A stretch of DNA of 12,655 bases from Desulfuromusa sp. (lineage in GTDB: Bacteria > Desulfobacterota > Desulfuromonadia > Desulfuromonadales > Geopsychrobacteraceae), in assembly GCA_030590745.1 (NCBI GenBank), contig JAUVCS010000007.1, positions 1-12,655 of the forward strand. Reading direction: 5' to 3'. The notes under the pieces are model-generated. The model worked only from the letters and a program-made list of their open reading frames with translations. It did not search any database and had not been told where the DNA came from. The translations under genes were made by a program, and so were the position numbers. Positions 1-7,872 of this stretch are shown piece by piece. How positions within the stretch are numbered: position 1 is the stretch's first letter; every line of letters starts with the position of its first letter.

Positions 1-1935
1 ATCATCATCTGTTTGGGGAAGAAACTCATGTAAGGGGGGATCAAGTAAGCGAATGGTCACAGGAAACCCTTTCATTTCACGGAAAAGACCAATAAAATCC
101 CCTTTTTGCATCGGTAAAATTTTATCCAGGGCATGCTTGCGCCCTTCCAGATCATTTGCCAGAATCATCTCCCGCACCGCCTGAATTCTCTCTCCCTCAA
201 AAAACATATGTTCAGTTCGGCATAGACCGATACCTTCTGCACCGAAATCGCGGGCAACCTTAGCATCACGGGGCGTATCAGCATTGGTACGCACTTTAAG
301 CCGCTTGAACTGATCTACCCAGCCCATAAACATGGCAAAATCACCACTTACAGCGGGTTGAATCTTCGGCACTACACCAAGCATCACTTCACCGCTGGAG
401 CCATTTAAAGTGATCTCATCACCACGTTTAATTAATTGACCTGATTTTGTGATCAATTGTTGTTTTTCATAGTCAATTTTGATATCACCACACCCGGAAA
501 CACAACATTTCCCCATGCCGCGGGCAACAACAGCAGCGTGGGATGTCATTCCACCACGGGCGGTCAAAATCCCCTGCGCAGCGTTCATGCCGTGAATATC
601 TTCGGGACTGGTTTCAGTCCGGACCAGAATAACTTTTTTCTTCAGCCGGGTCTGCTCTTCGGCCTCATCGGCATTAAAAACCACTTGACCACTCGCAGCA
701 CCGGGAGATGCTGGCAACCCCTTGGCAATAACTTGCTTGTCTGCATCAGGATCTAGAGAGGGATGTAATAACTGGTCCAGTTGCTCAGGATCAACCCGCA
801 GCACCGCCTCTTTTTTAGTAATCAACTTCTCATTCACCATATCGACTGCAACCTTGATCGCAGCTTGCGCAGTACGCTTTCCGGTTCGAGTTTGCAACAT
901 ATACAGCTTACATTTTTCAATTGTAAACTCGATATCCTGCATATCTTTATAGTGTTTTTCCAAAATTGCGCGGATATGGTTCAGCTGCTCATAGCTGTCG
1001 GGCAGGATCTCTTCCATGGAAGGGAGATCCCCCTCTTTATGTTTGATCCGGTTGATCGGCTGTGGAGTTCTGATTCCAGCAACAACATCTTCCCCCTGGG
1101 CATTGACCAGAAATTCTCCATAAAAATAGTTTTCACCGGTAGATGGGTCGCGGGTGAAAGCAACCCCGGTTGCACAATCATCCCCCATATTGCCAAAAAC
1201 CATTCCCTGTACGTTAACTGCAGTCCCCCAATCACTGGGGATGGAATGAAGTTTACGGTAAGTCACTGCACGGGGAGTCATCCAGGAGCCAAATACGGCT
1301 CCAATAGCCTCCCATAATTGTTGCAATGGATCTTCCGGAAAAACCTCCCCCAGACTCTTCTGGTAGGTCTGCTTAAATTCACCCACCAGCTCCTGCAGAT
1401 CTTTGGCAGATAATTCCGTATCCAGCTCAACATTTTTCTGCTCTTTTTTCTGCGCGAGAATTTTTGCGAAAACCTCTCCGTTCATCCCCTTGACAACATT
1501 GGCAAACATCTGGATGAAACGTCGATACGAATCATAAGCAAAACGGGGGTCGTTACTCTGGCGGATAACCCCTTGAATCGTCTGGTCGTTCAATCCGAGA
1601 TTTAAAACCGTATCCATCATCCCCGGCATTGAGGCTCGAGCCCCGGAGCGGACCGAAACCAGTAACGGGTTATCGCTATCGCCAAACCTCTTATCCATCC
1701 GTTGCTCAAGAATTTTTAAAGCGCTGCTAACTTCGTCACGCAAGCCGGGGGGGAAATCATGATTATTTGCATAATAAGTGGTACAAACTTCAGTAGTCAG
1801 AGTAAATCCCGGTGGAACCGGTAAGGCGATTGAAGTCATCTCGGCAAGATTGGCTCCCTTACCACCCAGCAACTCCTTCATTGATCCATCACCATCCGCT
1901 TCACCAGCACCAAAAGCATAAACGTATTTAGACAT
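1..1935 (-). CDS. ppdK: Pyruvate, phosphate dikinase (C-terminus cut off by window edge)
   Basis: Interconverts pyruvate, ATP and phosphate with phosphoenolpyruvate, AMP and pyrophosphate in the cytoplasm. The frame is open from an ATG at 1935 to base 1, giving 645 of the roughly 870-900 residues usual for the family, so the end of the C-terminal PEP/pyruvate-binding barrel is missing. The N-terminal ATP-grasp part is visible (GGKGANLAEM near residues 24-33, VSVRSGARASMPGMMDTVLN near 93-112). The swivelling phosphohistidine domain carries GGMTSHAAVVARG, with the catalytic His at codon 538-540 (residue 466). The barrel begins with RTNADTP and GIGLCRTEHMFF, and the window ends just after LLDPPLHEFLP. 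A GAGGAG ribosome binding site sits 7 bases before the ATG. It follows glyS by 42 bases and is probably co-transcribed with it. In acetate- or pyruvate-using anaerobes the enzyme often makes PEP for gluconeogenesis; that role here is inference. No defect is seen in the visible part. Confidence 0.96.
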   Translation of the reverse strand, partial: MSKYVYAFGAGEADGDGSMKELLGGKGANLAEMTSIALPVPPGFTLTTEVCTTYYANNHDFPPGLRDEVSSALKILEQRMDKRFGDSDNPLLVSVRSGARASMPGMMDTVLNLGLNDQTIQGVIRQSNDPRFAYDSYRRFIQMFANVVKGMNGEVFAKILAQKKEQKNVELDTELSAKDLQELVGEFKQTYQKSLGEVFPEDPLQQLWEAIGAVFGSWMTPRAVTYRKLHSIPSDWGTAVNVQGMVFGNMGDDCATGVAFTRDPSTGENYFYGEFLVNAQGEDVVAGIRTPQPINRIKHKEGDLPSMEEILPDSYEQLNHIRAILEKHYKDMQDIEFTIEKCKLYMLQTRTGKRTAQAAIKVAVDMVNEKLITKKEAVLRVDPEQLDQLLHPSLDPDADKQVIAKGLPASPGAASGQVVFNADEAEEQTRLKKKVILVRTETSPEDIHGMNAAQGILTARGGMTSHAAVVARGMGKCCVSGCGDIKIDYEKQQLITKSGQLIKRGDEITLNGSSGEVMLGVVPKIQPAVSGDFAMFMGWVDQFKRLKVRTNADTPRDAKVARDFGAEGIGLCRTEHMFFEGERIQAVREMILANDLEGRKHALDKILPMQKGDFIGLFREMKGFPVTIRLLDPPLHEFLPQTDDD

Positions 1936-1977
1936 TTTATTGCTCCTCACCACAAAGGGGTCCAGATTGTTTTCAAA

Positions 1978-4041
1978 TCAGGCAATCCGACGGAAATCTG
2001 CGATTCCCTTAAACAAACCAGCAATGCCAGTTAACAAGGCAAGACGGTTGTTTTTGATTAATTCATCCTCTACCATGACCATAACACCATCAAAAAAGGT
2101 ATCAACCGGTTGACGTAATCCAGCAATAGCTTTCAAAGCCTGAGTATAATTACGCTCGGAAACATATTCTGCCACTTTCCCTCGCACTTCTTGCAGGCTA
2201 TCAAAGAGTTCTTTTTCACACTCTTCCTTCAACAAGGTTGGATCCACGGGTTGCTCCAGACCACCTTTAATGATATTTCCCACCCGCTTAAATGCAACAG
2301 CTAAAGGTTCAAAATCGTCTATTTTCTTCAGTTCTGTTAATGCTTTGATCCGCTCAACAGCATCGAGTGGTTCAACGAAAGAAGCACTTAAAACAGCATC
2401 GATAACATCAACTGGATAGTTTTGAGCCGACAACAGATTAACCAATCGCAACCGGATAAATTTAACCACATCGTCAACAATTTCCTCAGCAGCACGTTGT
2501 CGCTTAGTCTCCAACAGTTGCACAGCTTTAGAAACAAAATCGGGAATCGAAATGGAATAGCCGCGATCCATAATAATCGCCAGAATCCCAATGGCACTCC
2601 GCCGTAAAGCATAAGGATCAGCGGTTCCAGTCGGAATCAAGCCGACACTGAAGCAACCACAGATCGTATCAATTTTATCCGCCAGAGAGATAAAAGCACC
2701 GATGTCATCGCTGGGCAGTTCACCACCAGCTTGAATCGGGAGATAATGTTCATAGATCGCTTTTGCAACCCGTGGGTCCTCCCCTTCCAGTAGTGCATAC
2801 TCACGCCCCATAACCCCCTGAAGTTCCGGAAATTCATAGACCATTCCGGTCTCAAGATCACATTTGGCCAGGGTGGCAGCACGGCTGGTGAGCTCGGCAT
2901 TTTGTGGGGAGAATTGTTGCGCTAACCCAACAGCCAGCTTGGTAAACCGTTCTACTTTTTCAAAACTGGATCCTAACTTAGCCTGATAGACAACCTTTTT
3001 CAGCGGCTCAAGACGGGTTTCAAGTTTGCTCTTCTGATCCTCTTGCCAGAAAAACATCGCATCGGCAAGGCGTGCTTTAAGAACCCGCTCATTACCCGCC
3101 ACCACCACAGCCGGATCTTTTGCCAGAGTGTTGGCGATGGTAATGAAATGGGGCAGCAGCCTACCCTGCTCATCAACCAGGGTAAAATACCGCTGATGTT
3201 CACGCATGCTGGTAATAAGCAACTCCGGTGGTAACTGGAGGAAACGTGCCTCAATTGTCCCGGCAAGTGCCTGCGGAGTTTCAACCAGAAAGCAAACCTC
3301 ATCAAGGAGCTCGTCGTCCGGATTGATTCTGCCTCCCAGTTGTGTGGCGATCACCTCAATCTGCTCTTCGATCAATTTACGGCGCTTCTCAATCTGTGGA
3401 ATAACATAGTGTTGTTCAGCTTTGGCAAGATAATCTGTAACACCACTGACAGTAAATTCTTCTGGAGCCATAAAACGATGACCACGAGAGAGATTACCAC
3501 TTTGCAGATCACCAAAGGTGAATGGGATAATTTCACCGCCAAAAGTTGCAACAATCCAATGAATAGGTCTGACAAAGCGGATATCCAGATCTTTCCAGCG
3601 CATCGATTTTTTAAACGGAATTTTGCCAATCATCCGGGGGAGAATTTCCATCAGTTGTTCAATGGACTTGCCCCCCTCAACAACCTTGGATAAGAACAGA
3701 TATTCACCCTTTGCTGTTTCAATAGTGCTCAATTCCGCGACACTGACACCATTGGTCCGGGCAAAACCTTCTGCTGCCTTGGTCGGGTTGCCTTCTGCAT
3801 CAAAAGCAATTCTGGCCGGAGGACCGGTCAGCTCAAGCTCTTGGCGTTGCTGCTCAGTAGCAACGTCAGCAATCGAGATGGCCAGGCGACGGGGGGTAGC
3901 AAAGCTACGGATCTCACCATGATCGATACGAGCAGTCGCCAATTCTTCACTTAGTAACCGCTTGATATCGTCCAGGGCACGGGGGATAAATCCTGCAGGG
4001 ATCTCTTCGGTACCCAATTCAAAAAATAGTTCTACAGACAT
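1978..4041 (-). CDS. glyS: Glycyl-tRNA synthetase beta subunit
   Basis: Beta chain of the bacterial alpha2beta2 glycyl-tRNA synthetase. It recognises and binds tRNA-Gly, while the alpha chain carries the class II catalytic core. The protein is 687 residues, close to E. coli GlyS (689). It opens with the family signature FFELGTEEIPAGF, and a C-terminal helical region (about the last 110 residues) fits the DALR-type anticodon-binding domain. I chose the ATG at 4041 (MSVELFF). The frame also has a TTG at 4053, but the GGAG ribosome binding site overlaps that codon and lies 6 bases before the ATG, so the ATG is right. It stops at TGA. glyQ ends 51 bases upstream, in the usual glyQ-glyS order, and the two must be made together. 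No internal stop or oddity was seen. Confidence 0.97.
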   Translation of the reverse strand: MSVELFFELGTEEIPAGFIPRALDDIKRLLSEELATARIDHGEIRSFATPRRLAISIADVATEQQRQELELTGPPARIAFDAEGNPTKAAEGFARTNGVSVAELSTIETAKGEYLFLSKVVEGGKSIEQLMEILPRMIGKIPFKKSMRWKDLDIRFVRPIHWIVATFGGEIIPFTFGDLQSGNLSRGHRFMAPEEFTVSGVTDYLAKAEQHYVIPQIEKRRKLIEEQIEVIATQLGGRINPDDELLDEVCFLVETPQALAGTIEARFLQLPPELLITSMREHQRYFTLVDEQGRLLPHFITIANTLAKDPAVVVAGNERVLKARLADAMFFWQEDQKSKLETRLEPLKKVVYQAKLGSSFEKVERFTKLAVGLAQQFSPQNAELTSRAATLAKCDLETGMVYEFPELQGVMGREYALLEGEDPRVAKAIYEHYLPIQAGGELPSDDIGAFISLADKIDTICGCFSVGLIPTGTADPYALRRSAIGILAIIMDRGYSISIPDFVSKAVQLLETKRQRAAEEIVDDVVKFIRLRLVNLLSAQNYPVDVIDAVLSASFVEPLDAVERIKALTELKKIDDFEPLAVAFKRVGNIIKGGLEQPVDPTLLKEECEKELFDSLQEVRGKVAEYVSERNYTQALKAIAGLRQPVDTFFDGVMVMVEDELIKNNRLALLTGIAGLFKGIADFRRIA

Positions 4042-4092
4042 GTCCTTCTCCAATTTTGAACGTCAGTCAACAAAACACAGTCAACGAGATGA

Positions 4093-4962
4093 TCATTTCT
4101 TTAGTAAGGGAAAGCCGAGTTTCTCACGCTGTTTGACATAACCCTCGGCACACAACTTTGCCAGATTCCGCACCCGGCCAATGTAACTGGCCCGCTCGGT
4201 TACTGAAATAGCATTACGTGCATCGAGAAGATTAAAGGCATGCGATCCCTTGAGAACAAAATCATAAGCTGGGAAAACCAGCTCTTTAGCTATCAGCCGA
4301 AGAGATTCTTTTTCGTACATATCAAACAGCTTGAACAGCATCTCGGTATCAGCTTCCTCAAAATTATAGTGTGAGAATTCAACTTCAGTCTGATGGTGAA
4401 TATCCCCATATTTGATTCCGTCAGTCCATTCCAGATCGTAAACGTTATCGACTCCCTGCAGGTACATAGCAATCCGCTCACAACCGTAAGTAATCTCACC
4501 AGAGATCGGCTTCAGGTCAATACCGCCACACTGCTGGAAATAGGTAAATTGGGTAATTTCCATGCCATCCAGCCAGACCTCCCAGCCAAGCCCCCAGGCG
4601 CCCAAAGTCGGCCCCTCCCAGTTATCCTCTACAAAACGGATATCATGTGCCAAAGGATCAATACCAAAACTCTTAAGGGAATCGAGGTAAAGCTCCTGAA
4701 TATTCTGCGGTGAGGGTTTCAAAATAACCTGAAATTGGTAGTAGTGCTGCAACCGGTTAGGATTCTCTCCATAGCGACCATCAGTAGGGCGACGCGACGG
4801 TTCAACATAGGCAACATTCCAAGGCTCGGGACCAAGTGCCCGCAAAAAAGTAGCCGGGTTAAAGGTTCCAGCCCCTTTTTCAATATCGTATGGTTGCTGG
4901 ATGATGCAACCCTGTTCAGCCCAATAGTTCTGCAACGAAAGGATTAAATTCTGAAAATTCAC
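4093..4962 (-). CDS. glyQ: Glycyl-tRNA synthetase alpha subunit
   Basis: Catalytic alpha chain of the tetrameric glycyl-tRNA synthetase, which activates glycine with ATP and charges tRNA-Gly. It is a class II synthetase of 289 residues (E. coli GlyQ is 303). Visible signatures are [15 protein letters not shown] near residues 12-26, [19 protein letters not shown] near 30-48, the motif 2 region [19 protein letters not shown] near 54-72 and the motif 3 region [16 protein letters not shown] near 155-170. The start is a GTG at 4962, giving [11 protein letters not shown] as in other GlyQ proteins. The open frame continues 32 codons upstream but the extra residues do not resemble GlyQ, and GGAGGT lies 3 bases before the GTG. 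A sigma-70-like promoter at 5030-5058 probably starts the glyQ-glyS-ppdK transcript. The stop is TGA. Confidence 0.97.
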   Translation of the reverse strand: MNFQNLILSLQNYWAEQGCIIQQPYDIEKGAGTFNPATFLRALGPEPWNVAYVEPSRRPTDGRYGENPNRLQHYYQFQVILKPSPQNIQELYLDSLKSFGIDPLAHDIRFVEDNWEGPTLGAWGLGWEVWLDGMEITQFTYFQQCGGIDLKPISGEITYGCERIAMYLQGVDNVYDLEWTDGIKYGDIHHQTEVEFSHYNFEEADTEMLFKLFDMYEKESLRLIAKELVFPAYDFVLKGSHAFNLLDARNAISVTERASYIGRVRNLAKLCAEGYVKQREKLGFPLLKK

Positions 4963-4965
4963 ATG

Positions 4966-4971
4966 ACCTCC
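4966..4971 (-). promoter_or_regulatory. Ribosome binding site deciding the glyQ GTG start
   Basis: The minus strand reads GGAGGT, then CAT, then GTG. The spacing from GGAGGT is short (3 bases), or 5 if only GGAG pairs. The adjacent ATG (4962-4964) cannot be the start because it is followed at once by TGA in its own frame, so the GTG is the only start that fits both the site and the family's N-terminus. Confidence 0.75.
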
Positions 4972-5029
4972 AAAAAAAACTGAAACCTGCAGTAAAAAAG
5001 CATTGTTATCGATGTAAAATAGAGTCGCG

Positions 5030-5058
5030 AGTTTAGCTTCCACCCTTGAAGATGTCAA
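5030..5058 (-). promoter_or_regulatory. Probable sigma-70 promoter for glyQ-glyS-ppdK
   Basis: On the minus strand a perfect -35 hexamer TTGACA (5053-5058) is followed by a 17-base spacer and TAAACT (5030-5035), which matches 4 of 6 bases of the -10 consensus. Transcription would begin near 5023, giving a leader of about 60 bases before the glyQ GTG. It lies just past the recO stop, in one of the two largest gaps in the window. This is a pattern match only; there is no transcript evidence. Confidence 0.65.
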
Positions 5059-5070
5059 GAATCACCAAGG

Positions 5071-5814
5071 TCAAAGTTGGGTAAGAAATTTGAGGGATTT
5101 CGGCTCTCTGGGTAAAGTCTTCTGCAGGACTTGAGTGAGGATTAAGCCCGCCTGTTGGAGCGTTGTAAAACCAAAAGAAAACCCTTCAAACTGTTTATGT
5201 GACACATTGAGAGTGCGGGCCAATGATCCAACCGTTCCAAGGTCAATCGCCACCCCTGCTAAACCGGCACAGTCAAGACAGAGACTGCCGCCACGATTGG
5301 CATCAAAGCGGATCTTCTCATGATCAAATATCTTCAGACATTCACTGCAATGAAGAAGATGGGGCATGTAACCAAGCAGGTAAACCAGGCGCAACTCAAA
5401 TAGCAACTTGGCAATTGACTCATCCCCATCCTGTTCAAGATAGTCGAGAAAACTGCAGAGGAGTTCATAGATCAGCGGGTAAGGTTCTCCCTCTTCCAGG
5501 GTGAGGGAGACCAATTCGACACCGTAGCTTGCAAGGGCCAACCGCTGCAGATCACCACGCAAGCCAAAACGCGAATTAAGCAGCTCGGCCTCCTGTAGCA
5601 ATAACAAGTCTCCCCGTCCCTTCTTCCACTGAAAAATAGCCTGGGTAAACGGATCAAGAACCGCACCAAAACGTTTACGGCTTTTCCGGGCAGCCTTGGC
5701 AAACCCCTTTTGCAAACCATATTCATCTGTAAAAAGGGTCAAGATAATATCGGACTCACCGTAGTAGGTATGGTGTAAGACCAGAGCTTCGCAACGTTGC
5801 GAAAGATGTTTCAT
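5071..5814 (-). CDS. recO: DNA repair protein RecO
   Basis: RecF-pathway mediator that binds single-stranded DNA and SSB, and with RecR helps load RecA and anneal strands at gaps. The protein is 247 residues, normal for the family. The N-terminal OB-fold begins with EALVLHHTYYGESDIILTLFT (the conserved serine/aspartate after the tyrosine-glycine turn is present). The helical C-terminal part carries a four-cysteine zinc site, C156-x2-C159 and C179-x2-C182, which is present in many but not all RecO proteins. The ATG at 5814 has only AAGG, 2 bases away, so its ribosome binding site is weak; no other in-frame start keeps the OB-fold whole. It lies 59 bases after mgtE with no terminator between, so it is probably read from the mgtE promoter. 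It stops at TGA. Confidence 0.95.
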   Translation of the reverse strand: MKHLSQRCEALVLHHTYYGESDIILTLFTDEYGLQKGFAKAARKSRKRFGAVLDPFTQAIFQWKKGRGDLLLLQEAELLNSRFGLRGDLQRLALASYGVELVSLTLEEGEPYPLIYELLCSFLDYLEQDGDESIAKLLFELRLVYLLGYMPHLLHCSECLKIFDHEKIRFDANRGGSLCLDCAGLAGVAIDLGTVGSLARTLNVSHKQFEGFSFGFTTLQQAGLILTQVLQKTLPREPKSLKFLTQL

Positions 5815-5873
5815 AACCTTTTATAAACTCAGGAGAGTGGATTGGTCGGAAGAGAAGAAGCTGAACCCCATCA

Positions 5874-7244
5874 TCATATCAGGTAAGGTAGAAATAAAGT
5901 GGCGGTACTGAAATAAATTAAAATCCCGGTAATATCGTTGACTGTCTGAACAATCGGGCTTGAAGCAATGGCCGGATCTATCCCAACTTTTTTAAAAAAT
6001 GCCGTCACCAAAACCCCCATACAGGCGGCGACAGTAATAGCTGTCACCATTGCAGTACCGACAACGACACCAAAGTAAGCATTTTGGTGCCATACGGCAG
6101 CCACCAGAGCAATTGTCAAACCACAAACAATTCCCATAACCAGCCCAACCCGCAATTCCTTGAGAAAGATCCGTCTGATCATAGAAAAATCAACCCGACC
6201 CGTTGCAAATCCCCGCACTAGAATCGTCGAAGTCTGACTGCCGACGTTACCACCCATTCCGGTAATAACCGGAATGAAAGCAATTAACATGATAGCCTGT
6301 TCCAAAGTCGCCCGGAAAGACCACATCAGGGTACCGGTGACAACCCCACCAATCAGAGTTGTTAATAACCAGGGCAAGCGGAGACGAGCAATTTTCAGTG
6401 ATTTGAAGCCCAGCAACATCTCCTCTTCACTGGTACCAGCCATCCGCAGAATGTCCTCGGTGGCTTCATCACGCATGACATCGATGATATCATCAACAGT
6501 AATTAATCCAAGCAACTTTCCTTGATCATCGACAACCGGGATAGCCAGAATATTGTATTTGGCAACCAGGTCAGCAACCTCCTCCTGATCCATATCTGCC
6601 CGGACCCGCATCACATTGGTGGACATGATATCGGACAACTTTGTTGCGGGAGGGACGGTCAATAATTGGCGTAACGATAATACTCCAACTAGATGATTAT
6701 GCTCATCAGTCACATAAACATAGAAAACCATTTCATAGTCTTCTGAGTCCTGGAGTGCTGCAATTGCCTGTTTAACGGTAATATCCTGATCAAGAGAAAA
6801 AACGTCGGTTGACATGATACTACCGGCGGTATCTTCATCATAGCCAAGCAGGTGTTCTACATCCCCTGATTGATCCTCGTGCAACTGGATCAGTATCTCT
6901 TCAGCTAATTCGTTCGGCAAACTGCGGAGAAAAACCGCACTGTCATCATCGGCCATTTCCCGTACGATAGAGATTAAATAATCACGATCCAGCAGTTCTG
7001 CAATTTTTGGCCACGATTCCGGTTCCAGTTCAGCCAGGACATCGGCAACGCGATCAAGATCCGGGGTTAGTTCAAGGAGAGTTTTCTGCTCAGGAAGGTC
7101 AAAATAACGAAACAGATGTGCAATATCAGCAGGGTGAATTTTAGCAAGTGCCTTTTTCAGGTTTGTGGAAGCTCCGCGACGGAGCAACTTACTCACGGTC
7201 GTTTGTAAAACCTGCATCTTTTGTTCATGCATAGGGAACACCAA
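5874..7244 (-). CDS. mgtE: Magnesium transporter MgtE
   Basis: Inner-membrane magnesium channel of the MgtE/SLC41 family. In order: a helical N-terminal domain (about 15-130), two CBS domains (about 146-205 and 206-265) that sense cytoplasmic magnesium, a linking helix (about 270-290) and five membrane segments (about 291-312, 317-340, 364-385, 389-416 and 428-453). Family marks are GMGGNVGSQ near 329-337 and the ion-site motif TVNDITG, with its aspartate at 437 matching the pore aspartate known from the Thermus protein. Length 456 fits the family. The start is uncertain: TTG at 7244 has AGGA 6 bases upstream, GTG at 7241 has it 9 bases upstream, and the ATG at 7232 (MHEQKM) has it 18 bases away. 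I favour the TTG. It opens a new transcription unit after the rplQ terminator. No magnesium riboswitch fits the roughly 28-base leader. Confidence 0.95.
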   Translation of the reverse strand: MVFPMHEQKMQVLQTTVSKLLRRGASTNLKKALAKIHPADIAHLFRYFDLPEQKTLLELTPDLDRVADVLAELEPESWPKIAELLDRDYLISIVREMADDDSAVFLRSLPNELAEEILIQLHEDQSGDVEHLLGYDEDTAGSIMSTDVFSLDQDITVKQAIAALQDSEDYEMVFYVYVTDEHNHLVGVLSLRQLLTVPPATKLSDIMSTNVMRVRADMDQEEVADLVAKYNILAIPVVDDQGKLLGLITVDDIIDVMRDEATEDILRMAGTSEEEMLLGFKSLKIARLRLPWLLTTLIGGVVTGTLMWSFRATLEQAIMLIAFIPVITGMGGNVGSQTSTILVRGFATGRVDFSMIRRIFLKELRVGLVMGIVCGLTIALVAAVWHQNAYFGVVVGTAMVTAITVAACMGVLVTAFFKKVGIDPAIASSPIVQTVNDITGILIYFSTATLFLPYLI

Positions 7245-7250
7245 CTTTCA

Positions 7251-7254
7251 TCCT
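7251..7254 (-). promoter_or_regulatory. Ribosome binding site supporting a non-ATG mgtE start
   Basis: AGGA on the minus strand lies 6 bases before TTG (7242-7244) and 9 before GTG (7239-7241), but 18 before the first in-frame ATG (7230-7232). No purine-rich site lies close to the ATG. An ATG overlapping this AGGA (7249-7251) is out of frame and stops after eight codons. Confidence 0.5.
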
Positions 7255-7278
7255 GAAATTGTAATCTTGATCACGCAA

Positions 7279-7307
7279 AAACTAGCATTCTGCCCCGACA
7301 GAGTCAA
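7279..7307 (-). promoter_or_regulatory. Probable sigma-70 promoter for mgtE (and recO)
   Basis: On the minus strand TTGACT (7302-7307, 5 of 6 consensus) is followed by a 17-base spacer and TAGTTT (7279-7284, 3 of 6). The weak -10 is helped by an upstream TGC, making an extended -10. The predicted start is near 7272, about 28 bases before the TTG start codon. Its place just beyond the rplQ terminator supports it. It is a pattern match only. Confidence 0.55.
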
Positions 7308-7323
7308 TCTGAACACACTGAGC

Positions 7324-7364
7324 AAAATAAAAAAAAGGGGGCAAAGAAATAAATCTCTGCCCCC
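7324..7364 (-). terminator. Rho-independent terminator of the spc-alpha ribosomal operon
   Basis: Read on the minus strand, a stem GGGGGCAGAGA pairs with TCTTTGCCCCC (11 pairs, one of them G-U) around a 6-base loop at 7337-7364. Eight T residues and then ATTTT follow directly. It lies 25 bases after the rplQ stop, so it ends the secY-to-rplQ transcript and separates it from mgtE. No mirrored A tract with equal strength serves the other strand, and no plus-strand gene is present to use it. Confidence 0.95.
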
Positions 7365-7389
7365 GGTTAAAACATTTAGAAAAAAAATC

Positions 7390-7836
7390 TTAAGCTGTTG
7401 CGGACTCAGATGATTCAACAGTTTCTGCAACTACAGCCTGGTCAGAATCAGTTTTATCACTCTTCTTCTTTGCCACAAATCCTTCTTCAACCAGCTCAAT
7501 AACCGCCATTGGAGCGTTGTCCCCCTGACGATTTTCCAGTCTTATTATTCTGGTATAACCACCGGGTCGATCAGCATAGCGTGGAGAGATCATTTCAAAC
7601 AATTTGGTAACAATCTTCCGGTCATGAATAACCCGAAGCACCTGACGCCGGGCATGAAGATCGCCCCGCTTACCGAAGGTAATCATTTTTTCCGCAAGCT
7701 TGCGTAGTTCTTTAGCCCGGGTCACGGTTGTCGTGATTCGCTCATTCTCAAAGAATGAGATGACCATATTCTGCATCATGTGCTGACGATGATCAGGCTT
7801 GCGACCAAGACGTCTGCCAGATTTATTGTGGCGCAT
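7390..7836 (-). CDS. rplQ: 50S ribosomal protein L17
   Basis: Large-subunit protein located near the exit of the peptide tunnel. The protein has 148 residues. The conserved body ([20 protein letters not shown] at the start; [15 protein letters not shown] near 39-53; [10 protein letters not shown] near 91-100) ends at about residue 118. It is followed by a tail of roughly 30 residues, first lysine-rich, then rich in serine, aspartate and glutamate; many L17 proteins (about 117-130 residues) lack it. The ATG at 7836 has AGGA 7 bases upstream. It follows rpoA by 36 bases and is the last gene of the operon, with a strong terminator 25 bases after its TAA stop. Confidence 0.97.
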   Translation of the reverse strand: MRHNKSGRRLGRKPDHRQHMMQNMVISFFENERITTTVTRAKELRKLAEKMITFGKRGDLHARRQVLRVIHDRKIVTKLFEMISPRYADRPGGYTRIIRLENRQGDNAPMAVIELVEEGFVAKKKSDKTDSDQAVVAETVESSESATA

Positions 7837-7872
7837 TTTCTGTTCCTTTCTAAAAAACTAAACAAAGGGAGA

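Noticed and set aside
781..1317. A 178-codon plus-strand open frame opposite ppdK
   Set aside because: It is a shadow of a highly conserved ppdK frame, resembles no protein family I know, and lacks a convincing start region.
4064..4085. Two direct copies of CAGTCAAC in the glyQ-glyS gap
   Set aside because: Eight-base copies 14 bases apart in one gap are easily chance; no third copy or known binding site is apparent.
4963..5058. N-terminal extension of GlyQ by 32 residues
   Set aside because: The extra codons do not resemble GlyQ, begin upstream of the predicted transcript start, and the GGAGGT site points to the GTG at 4962.
5815..5835. A TATAAA-like box just upstream of recO
   Set aside because: It would start transcription at the recO start codon itself and has no good -35 partner; recO is more simply read from the mgtE promoter.
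7245..7272. Magnesium-sensing riboswitch (M-box or similar) ahead of mgtE
   Set aside because: The predicted leader is about 28 bases, far too short for such a structure, and the space upstream is taken by the promoter and terminator.
7248..7430. A 60-codon minus-strand frame spanning the rplQ end and the terminator
   Set aside because: It runs through the strong terminator, overlaps rplQ in another frame and has no ribosome binding site or recognisable sequence.
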